DNA from: Capsicum annuum
Lineage: Eukaryota > Streptophyta > Magnoliopsida > Solanales > Solanaceae
Length of the DNA: 64,000 nt
Direction of reading: 5' to 3'
Assembly (NCBI RefSeq): GCF_002878395.1
Contig: NC_061119.1
Span: forward strand, 17,824,976-17,888,975
The notes beneath the pieces were generated by a model. It ran no database searches. It worked only from the letters and a program-made list of their open reading frames with translations, and was not told where the DNA came from. Shown here piece by piece: positions 54,031 to 64,000 of this stretch (positions are counted from its first letter, which is position 1; every line of letters begins with the position of its first letter). The position numbers and the translations under genes were made by a program.

Positions 54031-56189
54031 TGTAGACACCTAATTTTGTCCCTCTCAAAAATCTAATTCATCCATTTTCACCTCACATTATCATACATCC
54101 TTACTCATGTGATTATACCCCACAAAAATACAAAAATAACAAAATTCCAATAAATCTCTAATATTCCCTTATCCTAACAAATTTTATCTCAACCAACTCA
54201 CACCTCCCACCCCCACCCCCCCCCCCACCCACATTCCCCCTACCCCCTACCCTTTATTTCACGTTTTATTCTTTCTGTTGGGGAACACGCAGAGCACTTA
54301 CAATATATCCCATACACACAGAAAAAAAGAGGGGAATTTCATAAATACACACATCACAACACTTGGAGGGGCCCACCATATTCATAGCCACTACACATAC
54401 ACACATCGTTCGTCATCTTTCCATGGATTAAGAGTAATATAAATACACGCACAGCTATGAAAAAATGCTGGGATTTTTTCTATTGAACAAAGGAAAATGC
54501 ACTCACACAGCTCACTCGAAATACACTCTGAAATACACACACACAATATAAATACACACACCTCACCAGAAAAGACAAATACACTACCCACCAAAATACA
54601 CATATACTCTCACCGGAACTCCACAAAGACACAGACACAATAGTGACGCACTCACGAGGTAGATAAAATAGAAGGTCGCGAGAGAGAAGGTGAGAATAGA
54701 GAATAATGGGAAATCACGGAGGTTGAACGAAATTCTTCCAGTGTTGATTTTTTCGGTGAATTTCTCGCTGGTAAACAGTCACTTTTCATCACCGCCGACT
54801 TGAATACATTTCTCGTCACCGGAAAACAAGAACCAACAGCCAATTTCTCATCGAATTCATCCTGTTTGATTTTATTTCCGCAAAGTTCTCGCATATGGTT
54901 TTGGGTTTTATCACGATTCTGTTCTTGGATCAATTGGGATTTTTATTTTGTAGTTTGATCTGTAGTTTTTATTTAATTTTGACTCAATTTTGTCATTAGT
55001 TTTTTATACCGGGCTGGAGTCAGTCATTTTGAGATTCTCTATTGGTTTTTCGAATCTGTTCGGTTTGTATTTCTCTATACTGAGTTGAGTTTGGTCGTGG
55101 TTAAGGTTTGGTTTGAGGTTTCCTGGTGCGAACTCTCTTTATTCGAATAACATTGAGTTTAAAAGCTTCAAATTGAGGTCCAATTCTACTCTTTCACTAC
55201 TTTAATTTCATTATTTATTATATTCGATGCATCAAATTACGTGTTATGTGTTGCTTCATGCGTGTTGGTTGTGAATAGCTTTTTTGCGTTAATTCATTGT
55301 TGATTTCCTTGATTATGGATTATGTGGTGAAATGGTATCTCATTTGAGAATTAAAATGGGTTGTTTTGGGATGGAAATTGAAAATTGATAAAAGTGAATA
55401 TTGGTTATTTTGATTCATTGAAGATTGTCTAATTCGGAATAAGTATTGATGTTGTTGAAACCCGATAGTATCATGTTTTAGGTCGAGAATTGTAGGCAAA
55501 TTTTAGGTTTGGGGTAGGCAATACTTAGGGATTATGAATTATTGAATGTTTGGAGTGTTGGTAAAATGATTTTGTTTTTTTTTTCTCTCATTTGGAAAAT
55601 GTATTCATTTGGCCGAGGAATGCCCCGAGACACATTGTACTTATTCACCAGGGAATGTCTCGACGTACCATGTATGCAAAAGGAGATTCGTGATCAAGGT
55701 CCGAGACACCGATTTGAGCGTAGTTTAGGATTAGTGTAGGTTAGCGTAGATTTACACTTTAGTACTTTTTTATTTCTGAATATACTAATTGAACTGGATA
55801 GTATTTTTTGGACTTATTTTGTTTTGGTGTGCTTGTTTTGTTTTGTATGTTTATTTTGTCTTTACATCTTATAGTGTCTACTAGCCGATATACTCCACGA
55901 AGCAACCGTGGTCGAATCACAGGATCGAGGGGTGCCTAACAGCTTTCTTTCGGTCAACAAAATTCCTTAATCGAAATCTCTATTTGCAAACCAGTTTTAA
56001 AGAGACAAAAACAGTTTTGAAAAAGGATTTCCAAAGGTGACTTGGCACACCCGATTATGTCAGGTGGCTACTCTGAATTTAATTGAAAAAAAATCTTTGT
56101 TGAAACAAAATTTTTATTTTTGTCACTTAATAATAAAAACCCTTTTAAACTTAAAATAAATTCTTTTTGGTTAAAGAAGGGGTGTGACA
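54031..56189 (+). repeat. 5' LTR of Ogre element 2
   Basis: TGTAGACACCTAATTTTGTC to GGTGTGACA. Shares with element 1 the segments TTTGGCCGAGGAATGCCCCG, ACCGTGGTCGAATCACAGG and GGATCGAGGGGTGCCTAACA, but is strongly diverged elsewhere, so the two are different subfamilies or old relatives. Confidence 0.9.
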
Positions 56190-56193
56190 GCTC

Positions 56194-56211
56194 TGGCGAC
56201 TCTTCTAGGGA
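56194..56211 (+). promoter_or_regulatory. Putative tRNA primer-binding site, Ogre element 2
   Basis: TGGCGACTCTTCTAGGGA, four bases after the LTR end, aligned with 12058-12075. Confidence 0.65.
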
Positions 56212-57186
56212 TTTTCAAGAATTTGAGCTTATTTTTGGAGTTGTATCGGCTTAGTTTGACATTATGGGTGTATAAACATTATTTGTGTTTATTTTATCAT
56301 TGCGTGCTATGTGTTTACAGTCTTTTTTTATGTGTTACCACTTTATATCTGAAATCATTTGCATAACTCGAGTCATTTCTTTCGCAACAAATTTTGTAGC
56401 ACATGCGTGTACATGACCTCTAGTTGGGTCACCTTTATTTTAGGAGGGGAAGCCGTCGGGTGTATGGAGTGGGTGGAAAGCTCTTGTAGCCACTATCGAC
56501 CATACGCTCCTCCAAACAGCCTTGTTAGTGGACCCCAACGTAGGTCAGCCTTTAGGTCATACTTATCTGCATCATACTGAGACCTAACGGGACCCACATG
56601 GCCCTTTGTAGGAGACTCACCCCTAAAGCATCCCTACGTGCTAAATGTTGCATCTTTGAGGCTAATGTGGTCATTTGATGGACCGATTTAGGGAAAACAT
56701 GTGCTAGAATTTAAGAAAAGTGTGTAGGCAAGGAAAAGTTCAAATAAAAAAGGAAAAAGGGAAGAAAAGTGAGTCACAAGAAGAGTTTCACAATTTTTTT
56801 TAAAGTTCTTTATGGCTTTTGTTTTTCCATAATCCAAAATTCAAAAAAAATTTACCTTTTGCACTCATTTGTCAAAAACAAAAACAACAAAAAGATTTTC
56901 TTTTGATTCCCATTAGCAAACATTCATAATTCAAAAACTTCAAAAAGTTTTTTTTTTCAGTAGGTGCGTTTTATAAAAGAAAATTCAAAAAAAAAATTAT
57001 AAAAGTTTTGTACATTTCATATAACGAAAATACCAAAGAGATTTTTTATTCATAGTTGTTGGTGTCATTTTTATGTGAAGTGTCGAATCAAAATCTCAAA
57101 AAATAAAATTATTTGTCTGTGTTGGTATGTCTTTCAGGTCATGGATCAGTCTGTCCATTATTGTTTAATTGTTCAATTTGGACGAA

Positions 57187-57227
57187 CTACGCACCCCTGA
57201 TTCTCCTCTCTTGGGAATGAGATACAT
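57187..57227 (+). other. Conserved double hairpin, copy 4
   Basis: Outer CTACG (57187-57191) with CATAG (one CG-to-CA change, 57225-57229 region); inner TCTC (57202-57205) with GAGA (57219-57222); followed by GCAACCT. Confidence 0.65.
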
Positions 57228-57294
57228 AGGCAACCTACTGTGGGGTTCGGAGATCTTATTTAAAAAATTCAAAAAGATTTTATTTACTCTTCAT

Positions 57295-57297
57295 TTA
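57295..57297. repeat. PIF/Harbinger target-site duplication (left)
   Basis: TTA, repeated at 58383-58385. Confidence 0.7.
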
Positions 57298-58382
57298 GGG
57301 CTCATTTGTTTGCACTTAATGGAGGTCTGAATCTGAATGGTTTAGACTATAGACCATTAAGTGCATTTGTTTTTTATTAAGATTTTAGCTCTTAATAGGT
57401 TTGAATAGGTCTTAATCATTCAGATCTAGAATCAAGTCTTAATAAGTCTGAAGAGGTATTCTGGTGTTGGATAATATTCACCACCACTCTATTCATAATC
57501 ATCAGCCACCACCACTAACCACCTTTGTCATCGCCACCATTGTCAACCACCTCCTCCACCATTACAACCACCATCGATAATAAATATCGGTACCAACCAC
57601 TATTGTCAACCGCTACCACACCTACTACCTCTATTATTCTAATTATATTCACCGCCATCAACAACACCACAATCATCAACCACTATCGGCCAATCCCTAC
57701 TATCGACCAACTCATCTATCACAACTAACACCACCGCTAACTACCACTAATACATCACAACCTCCACACATTCTTTGGCAGCCACCACTATTGTCAGTAT
57801 TAACGCTACCTCTACCATCAATTCAACCACTACCATCGCTACAATTTATCTCTACTAACAACCATTTACACTATCACAACTAACAACATCTCCAACTAGC
57901 ACCAACATATTATCATACCATCACGCATTTATTTTCTAGTCATCACAATCAATACCTCCAACTACTAACATCAAGCAACGCTACATCACAACCATCACCA
58001 CTACTATCAACCACCACCATCATAACAGTCACTACAATACCAACCATCACAACCATCACAATCAACATTACTAATCACTAACATCAATCATTGTCACTGC
58101 AATCACCATTCTAAACCATCTACACTATCAATAATAAACATAAATACTTTTTTGAACTAAATAATAATTTTTTTGTATTAAATTACATGATATATAATTA
58201 GTTTTTTATTTGAATTGTATTTTTTATTTTATTATATACACAAATACTATTTTTTTGCACATTCAGATGTTGAAACACAAATAGTCTTAATCATTCAGTT
58301 TTCAGATCCAGAGACAACATCTTAATCACTCAGATGTGCATTCAGATTCAGACCTCTGGATCTTAAAAAAACAAATGCAGCC
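57298..58382. mobile_element. PIF/Harbinger-like non-autonomous element
   Basis: Left end GGGCTCATTTGTTTGC; right end reverse-complemented GGCTGCATTTGTTT. Both then contain AGGTCTGAATCTGAATG, giving imperfect terminal repeats of about 45 bp. TTA duplications on both sides fit PIF/Harbinger (Tourist-like) elements. 1,085 bp, no transposase. The interior (57470-58130) is a degenerate ACC/ATC-rich trinucleotide tract, which explains the T/S/H-rich open frame at 57525. Confidence 0.8.
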
Positions 58383-58678
58383 TTAGAGTAGGTGTCATAT
58401 ACATCTTTAAAAGAAAACTACAAAAAGATTTTCCTTTAAAAGTTTCTAGTTTCATTTCCATATGAAATTCAAAATTGAAAATCCTAAAAGATTTTTCTTG
58501 GTAATCATAGGTTTCATTTTGTATAGGGAGTTTAAACCTGAAAAATGCAAAAAAAAAAAAAAAAAAACTCTTCAATTTTTTTGACAATTTATTATTTTCT
58601 TTTCTTTTTAGAGTTTCAAGAAAAAAGAAAAAGAAAGGAAAAAGAGTTTAATTGGCCATTTTGGCAAAACTTCACGAA

Positions 58679-58721
58679 CTACGCACACCTAATTCTTCCT
58701 TTTCAGGGATGAGATACGTAG
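58679..58721 (+). other. Conserved double hairpin, copy 5 (before gag)
   Basis: Outer CTACG (58679-58683) with CGTAG (58717-58721); inner TCTT (58694-58697) with GAGA (58711-58714), including one G-T wobble. Confidence 0.7.
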
Positions 58722-58784
58722 GCGCCCTTATTGGATTTGATGATCTTTTCAAAAGAAAAATAAAGAAAAAAAGATTTTGAGAAA

Positions 58785-60252
58785 ATGTTGAACTCTAATG
58801 CATTTGCTATCTCTTGTCCAGTTAGTTTAAGGTGGTTGGTTTGTGGCATTCTAGTTGGTCCTCCACATCACACCAAATCTAAGAAAGGTTTGACTGTGTC
58901 CAACAAGGATATAGAGAGTGACCTCATGGATCAAACAAAGAGTCAGGAAAATGAGAGTTTAAAGGAAGTGAATTTGAGACTAAGATAGCGAATGATAAAA
59001 ATGTATTGAGCTTGGGCAGTGGGATACCTCCTCCTCCATTCCCTACTATTAACCCTACAAATACCTTATATCTTTCACCAAAATTGCAAAGTCAGTTTTC
59101 TACTATTGTTGTTGATGCACCACAGTATGCCGCAGAATCTATTCCACGTCAAATGTACCCCAATACTTCCACCACTCTTTCTTTAGCTCCTCAGTATAAG
59201 CCTACCACATTCATAGCACCACATACCGTCTATAGTTTGGTTGCCAACCTTCTACTAAGGCTTCCACTTTGGCTATCAATCCAACGATTGTGCTTCTCCA
59301 ATCCACCAGTGAATCCACATTCAATACTCTTGATGATCATTGTTATACTCTTGAGCCTACAGTTAAGTTAAGTGGACTGCCAAAATTTCTTACCAAGAAG
59401 CCTAGCATGCCAGAAAATCCAGAGAAAGTGGTGGGGAAAGTGAAGAGTGTAGAAAATAATATGAAAAGTTCCCTGGGACTTTTGGTCTATGAAGATGTTA
59501 CATATAAAAACTAGGGCATGTTTTCAAGTGTTAAACTTCCTTCAAGCTTTGAGACATCAACATTTGGGAAGTCGATGGATAGAAGGATTCTGTGAAATAT
59601 TTGGGACGATATTATAATCAATCAAGGGAAACTAAAGGATAGATGAAGGAAAATGCACCTATTGTCATGCCAGGGACAAAGCAGACTTTGAGAGGTCCAA
59701 CTCACCCATACTGTCATTCTCAAAACCAACCTTACACATCAGATCCACTTGCTCACCTGCAATAAGGTTCCTCTTTGTAAAATCCAAGATATTCCATTGT
59801 AGTTCCTTAGTATCCTTTGAAAAATGCAGAATTGGACGCTCATCTATGTTTTTATCCACAATGGCATGCACCTGTCCCTCAACATCATCCTCGACCCCCC
59901 ATAAATTTACCAAGAAACCTCTAAATCCAAGCTTCATCCGAGGCAAAAGTTCCCAATTAGGAGGAAGGCAAGGAATAATTTCATGCGAATTGGGGAGTCC
60001 TATACCAGTTTGCTCCAGACATTGAGACAATGAGGCATGATTACTCATATTCCTGGGTATACTCATGATCCACATTCAAAAAATTTTGATCCTAATGTAC
60101 GATGTGCTTATCATTCTAATATGCAAAATCACAGAACTGAAGATTGTCGTATTTTGAAAAGAGAAATAGAGAAGATGATTCAAGAAAAAATAATTGTGGT
60201 GCAAAACATTGGTACCTCAACTGTCCCACAGAGTTCTTCACCATCACGTTAG
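58785..60252 (+). pseudogene. Gag remnant of Ogre element 2
   Basis: The N-terminal region reads NKDIESDLMDQTKSQENESL and KEVNLRLR, then a TAG at 58986-58988, a shift and a proline-rich GIPPPPFPTINPTNTLYLSP (about 59020-59070). The capsid half is badly broken. The knuckle near 60100-60150 reads CAYHSNMQNHRTEDCRILKR, of C-x2-H-x4-H-x4-C form, which differs from element 1. The open piece ends at 60252. It would bind and package element RNA if intact. The antisense open frame at 59665-60075 is a shadow. Confidence 0.8.
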
Positions 60253-61375
60253 ACTGCACAATATGTGGAAGGCAATAAGTTAAGCATAAGGATCCAGAAC
60301 TTATTTATTAAAGGGAACATGTCTAACAGTGGTAGAAGTTCTAGTCATACTGATATACAAACCAGTGGCTAATATGTCAGGCTAAGCAATTGAGAAGTCA
60401 CCCCTCTCCCTACTTAGAAAAGCAATTGTTTCCTTTTCTGTTATTCGAATTATTTCAAGGTTGTAGTTCGGGATCTATCTTGTTTTGTTCCTTTTGTCGT
60501 TTATGTTAAAACCCTTCCATCTTTCATTTTAACTAAATAGAGTGTCCCTTTTCCCTTTGTGTTTTAAATATGTGTTGTTTGTTTGTCTTATTTACAAATT
60601 ACATTTTAGGTTAATTCTATTGATATAAAATGCTAGCAAAATTTTCAGTCAAATCTTAAAATCTAATTTAACCATGAAACATTGAATTAGAGGGCCAAAG
60701 TTAGAAAAAGCATCTGAGAAAATGGTAGAGCACTAAGATATTTGGTTAAAATTTGAAGCCTTCTTTGAAAATTAAGGCAATTATTTTGACAATCACAAGA
60801 ATAACTTGGTCTTCAATTGAAAGACATGGTCAAACAGTGACTGTGTGATCCTATAAAAAGAGGAATAGAAAGAAAATCAGCTCCACAAAAGCATGAATAA
60901 TTCGATGTGAGGGATATACAACAAATGTGGAGTTGTATGTTTGACGAGTGTGGAAGAAGAGGTGGCACACATGCTCAGTTAAAGTTAATGTTGTTAAAGT
61001 GTCACAATAGATCTCCATCTCCCACTTTCATATTGCATGTTTTGTACTTGCATTTTTTAAGAGTTGATATGATGAAGGCATTTCATTCTGCTATCCAAAT
61101 ATTGTGTTATCCTTTGTTTATCTCATTTGAGCTTTAGTTCTATTTTCTTTCATACCCCTCTTTTAGAATCAAGATAGAGTTACAAAGCTCAAAAGATAAA
61201 TGTCGAGCAAAACAACAGCGTCATAAAAGTTTAAAAAAAAGAAAAAAAAATTGTCAAAAAGAAAGAAAAAAGAAGAGTGTCAAGAAAAAATAGAGTTGGG
61301 AAAGTTTCAAAGTAAAAAAAAGAGTCAATAAAAGAAAAAAAATGAAAAAAAATCAAAATCAAGCAAAATAAATTG
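60253..61375 (+). other. Collapsed protease-pol region of Ogre element 2
   Basis: A short piece matching the protease end of element 1 (near 60385, AATTGAGAAGTCACCCCTCTC versus 19350) is followed by the intron-like T-rich block ending in AAATTTTCAG at 60648 and a few tens of bases of the region after the intron. Then, without RT, RNase H or integrase, comes sequence matching the start of the 3' untranslated region (about 61030, TTGCATGTTTTGTACTTGCA; compare 23057). So about 3.4 kb of pol is deleted. Confidence 0.75.
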
Positions 61376-61381
61376 TCGGAA

Positions 61382-61425
61382 CTACATGAGACCTAATTCT
61401 CCTCTCTCGAGGGTGAGATACGTAG
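61382..61425 (+). other. Conserved double hairpin, copy 6 (after collapsed pol)
   Basis: Outer CTACA (61382-61386) with CGTAG (61421-61425), one pair lost; inner TCTC (61398-61401) with GAGA (61415-61418); followed by GCTGCCC. Confidence 0.7.
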
Positions 61426-61727
61426 GCTGCCCTACTCGGGGCTCGGTCCAGTCAAATAAATAATTTAGAATTGCCCAGTCAAAAGAGACCGGGGCATGAG
61501 TTAATCCTTATTCTTTAAGTCGATTTCAAAAGTTGTAAGTCCTACCCCACTTTAAGAGTCGTCTGGGTATCATGCCATCCTTTCTTTCTAACCTTATCAA
61601 AAAGCCAAGTTACAACCAAAGAAAGACATTTAGATTAATCTTTGAGAATGTTAAGGCTAAGCATACAATGGATATGATAATGAATTTTGGAATTACTTGT
61701 CTTCCTCAGCATAAGGAATCAGGAGAG

Positions 61728-61960
61728 AAATTAAAATGAGAGTCTTATTGATGAAAATCCTCACGGGCACCATAAGGTGATGGTGAGCTGAGAGAAATAA
61801 AAATGACAGAGTCTTATTGGTGAAAACCCTCATGGGCACCATAAGGCAACGGTGTGCTGAGAGAAATAAAAATGACAGAGTCTCATTAGTGAAAACCCTC
61901 ATATACATCATAAGGCAATGGTGAGTAGAAAAAAATGAGAGAGGCTTATTGGAAAAAACC
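61728..61960 (+). repeat. Four ~66-bp tandem repeats with hairpin core, Ogre element 2
   Basis: Related to 23650-23845. The first unit has a perfect CACCAT-AAGGTG-ATGGTG hairpin. Minus-strand open frame 61693-61911 is an artefact of the repeat. Confidence 0.85.
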
Positions 61961-62789
61961 CTTCAAGGTACCACTAACCGAATGAGGTCTCCGAACGAAT
62001 TTGGCCCAAGAAAGTAACTCAGTTTCAGGGTTATTAAATCAACAACAATTGGTGGAAATTTCGGATGGAAAGCTCAGGCAGCTTAATCCAAAATGCATGT
62101 CATAATCATTAGAGTCGACTGATATTTTCAAACAAATTTTCCTTTTCCATGTTTCAGTGGGGACATTCATTATCTGTTCTTTCTTTTTTATATTTTTATT
62201 TTATTTTATTGAGTCAGCTATCCAAATTAAAAAATCATTGTCATTTTTCTCGTCTTTGAGTCAAGTCCATATCAAAATAAGTGAGAAAAAATTTCAAAAC
62301 TAGCTACCAACTTCTTCAATTGCACAAAGCAAGACAAAACCAGCACATGAAGGAGACATGATTGTGAGCCAAAATAAGACATGTAAAAAATTATCAACAG
62401 ATAAGTCTGGAAACTCATGAAAATACTAAGGTTCAACGGGTTTATTTGAGAAACATGGTAAAATAGAGATACTGTGTTTGTTTCAGAGTCACTCTTGATA
62501 ATCTGAGCTTGGGTTAAAGATATAGAAAGTCAATGAATTTGCTAATGGTTAGAAGCAATATTAAATGTAACGAGGGCAAGAGCAATTGTTGCGAAAGCTA
62601 AAGCCACAAAACAACCACCATGTTTTTAAACTCACAAGTTTTCTTTGTATGAAACAGGCACACATGTCACCTTCAAATCAAGGATTTCAAACTCTAAATA
62701 TCAAAGGCCATAATTTCTCACATCTACAAATACAAGAGCCAATGTTGTTGCATAGGTTAGGTAATCAAAACCATAGAAAAACTCATAAT

Positions 62790-63335
62790 GCGACATTTGT
62801 AAGAAGACACATTTCCTTATTTGTATAATTTAAGTGGTATTTGTAAGGAGACGCACTTCCTTATTTGCGTAATTCAAGTAGCATTTGTAAGGAGACACAC
62901 TTCCTTATTTGGATAATTCAAACGGCATTTATAAGGAGACGCATTTCCTTATTTGGGTAATTCAAGCGACACTTGTAAGAAGGCTAATTTCTTGTTTGGG
63001 TAATTCAAGCGGCACTTGTAAGGAGGCGCACTTCCTTGTTTGGGTAATTGACGTACTTCTTTGTTTGGGTAATTCAAGCGACATTTGTAAGGAGATGCAC
63101 TTTCTTATTTGGGTAATTCAAGCAACATTGGTAAGAAGACACACTTCCTTACTTGGTCAATTCAAGTGGCATTTGTAAGGAGACACACTTTCTTGTTTGG
63201 TAATTCAAGCAAAATTTGTAAGGAGACGCACTTCTTTGTTTGGATAATTTAAGCGATATTGGTAAAGAGACACACTTCCTTGTTTTGACAATTTAATCAG
63301 CATTGGTAAGGAGACATACTTCCTTGATTGGGTAT
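62790..63335 (+). repeat. 44-bp minisatellite, about 13 units
   Basis: The unit has TTTGGGTAATTCAAGCGGCA, then TTTGTAAGGAGACGCACTTCCTTG. AAGGA and TCCTT can pair in most units. One unit near 63050 is shortened. The open frame 62909-63178 runs through it and is not a gene. Confidence 0.92.
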
Positions 63336-63367
63336 TTTGAATTTTACTTTCCTAACTTAAGTTTTGA

Positions 63368-64000
63368 CTCCTAGAAGATGTGCTTTCTAGTCGAGTCAGT
63401 TCCCATGATTCCTAGAAGATGTAATTCCTCATCGAGTCATTCTCCTTGATTCCTAGAAGATGTACTTCTTGGTCGAGCCATTCCTTTTGATTCCTAGAAG
63501 ATGTACTTCCTAGTCGAGTCTGTCCCCTTGATTCCGAGAAGATGTACTTCCTAGCCGAGTCATTTACCTTGATTCCTAGAAGATGTACTTCCTGGTCGAG
63601 TCAGTCCCCTTGATTTTAAGAATATGTACTTCCTGGTAGATTCAATCCCCTTGATTTCTAGAAGATGTACTTCCTGGTCGAGTCAGTCCCTTTAATGCCT
63701 AAAAGATGTACTTCCTGGTTGAGTCGGTCTCTTTGATTCCTAGAAGATGTACTTCATAGTCGAGTCATTCCCATTGACTCCTAGAAGATGTGCTTCCTAT
63801 TCGATTCAGTCCCCTTGATTCCTAGAAGATGTACTTCCTGGTCGAGTCATTCCCCTTGATTCCTAGAAGATGTACTTCCTGGTTGAGTCAGTCCCCTTGA
63901 TTCCTAAAAGATGTACTTCCTGGTCGATTCAGTCCCCTTGATATCTAGAAGATGTACTTTCTGGTCGAGTCAATCCCCTTGACTCCTAGAAGATGTACTT
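63368..64000 (+). repeat. 42-bp minisatellite, at least 16 units, continues beyond window
   Basis: The unit has CTTGATTCCTAGAAGATGTA, then CTTCCTGGTCGAGTCAGTCC. GAAG and CTTC pair, with outer CC/GG. Unrelated in sequence to the arrays at 24635 and 62790 although at the corresponding place in the element. Confidence 0.93.

Larger units (their letters stand above)
56212..57297 (+). other. Leader of Ogre element 2
   Basis: Non-coding. Contains the leader block shared with element 1 (56415-56695), A-rich low-complexity sequence and hairpin copy 4. Confidence 0.7.
54031..64000 (+). mobile_element. Second Ogre-family element, internally deleted (continues beyond window)
   Basis: Starts with a 2.16-kb LTR homologous to the LTRs of element 1, then a primer site, conserved leader, a gag remnant, an intron-like block and a repeat-rich 3' region. 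ORF1, protease and RT-RNase H-integrase are missing, so it is a non-autonomous derivative. All three conserved double hairpins are present. It interrupts a LINE and is interrupted by a PIF/Harbinger-like element. Its 3' LTR is not in the window. Confidence 0.9.

Noticed and set aside
59665..60075. 136-codon minus-strand open frame
   Set aside because: Antisense to the gag remnant of Ogre element 2, no family features.
61693..61911. Minus-strand repeat-like open frame
   Set aside because: Reads the 66-bp hairpin repeat in antisense.

Overview
The window is nuclear DNA of a flowering plant, almost certainly of the nightshade family (Solanum-like). The evidence is a TS-type SINE ending in (TTG)n, a caulimovirid-like endogenous pararetrovirus embedded in TA repeats, Ogre/Tat and Tekay-type Ty3/gypsy elements, and exon fragments of plant genes. 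No intact host gene, tRNA, rRNA or CRISPR array was seen. It is a deeply nested transposon landscape.

Layout. 1-1690: minus-strand LTR-like sequence. 2311-2314: a decayed Helitron 3' end. 2765-3076: a perfect 156-bp tandem duplication. 3528-32532: a probable Helitron (TC 5' end; hairpin plus CTAG|T 3' end). It carries captured exon fragments of a SAP30-like histone deacetylase subunit, trehalose-phosphate synthase, AIP1 (WD40), cinnamate 4-hydroxylase and a DUF1985 protein. An 18.06-kb Ogre/Tat Ty3/gypsy element (9967-28024, target-site duplication TCACT) is inserted inside it. 32747-42200: a ~1.5-kb non-autonomous MULE with 9-bp duplication TTAAATTTT, itself split by a 7.95-kb gag-pol-less Tekay-type LTR element (33043-40996, duplication CCCCA). 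42581 onward: an LTR split by a hAT element (43650-52714). The hAT carries a degenerate transposase and a broken pararetroviral insertion (about 47116-51640) inside (TA)n-rich repeats. 52880-54030: the 3' part of a LINE on the minus strand, cut by a second Ogre-family element (54031 to beyond 64000). That element has lost ORF1, protease and most of pol, and holds a PIF/Harbinger-like insertion (57298-58382).

The Ogre element has LTR, tRNA primer site, ORF1, gag, protease, a putative intron, RT-RNase H-integrase, a long repeat-rich 3' untranslated region, polypurine tract and LTR. Its genes are all broken, mostly by stops that C-to-T or G-to-A changes can explain.

The most interesting signal is a ~42-nt double hairpin (outer stem CTACG/CGTAG directly before GGCA or GGCT). 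It occurs three times in each Ogre-family element: ahead of ORF1, ahead of gag and after pol. Its inner stem changes by compensatory substitutions (TCCC/GGGA, TCTC/GAGA, TCATGT/ACATGA). It survives in the element that lost most coding sequence. Together with hairpin-forming monomers in four otherwise unrelated 3' tandem arrays, it suggests a structured RNA layer in this family. An assembly gap of exactly 100 N (13128-13227) is flanked on both sides by the same 40 bp.
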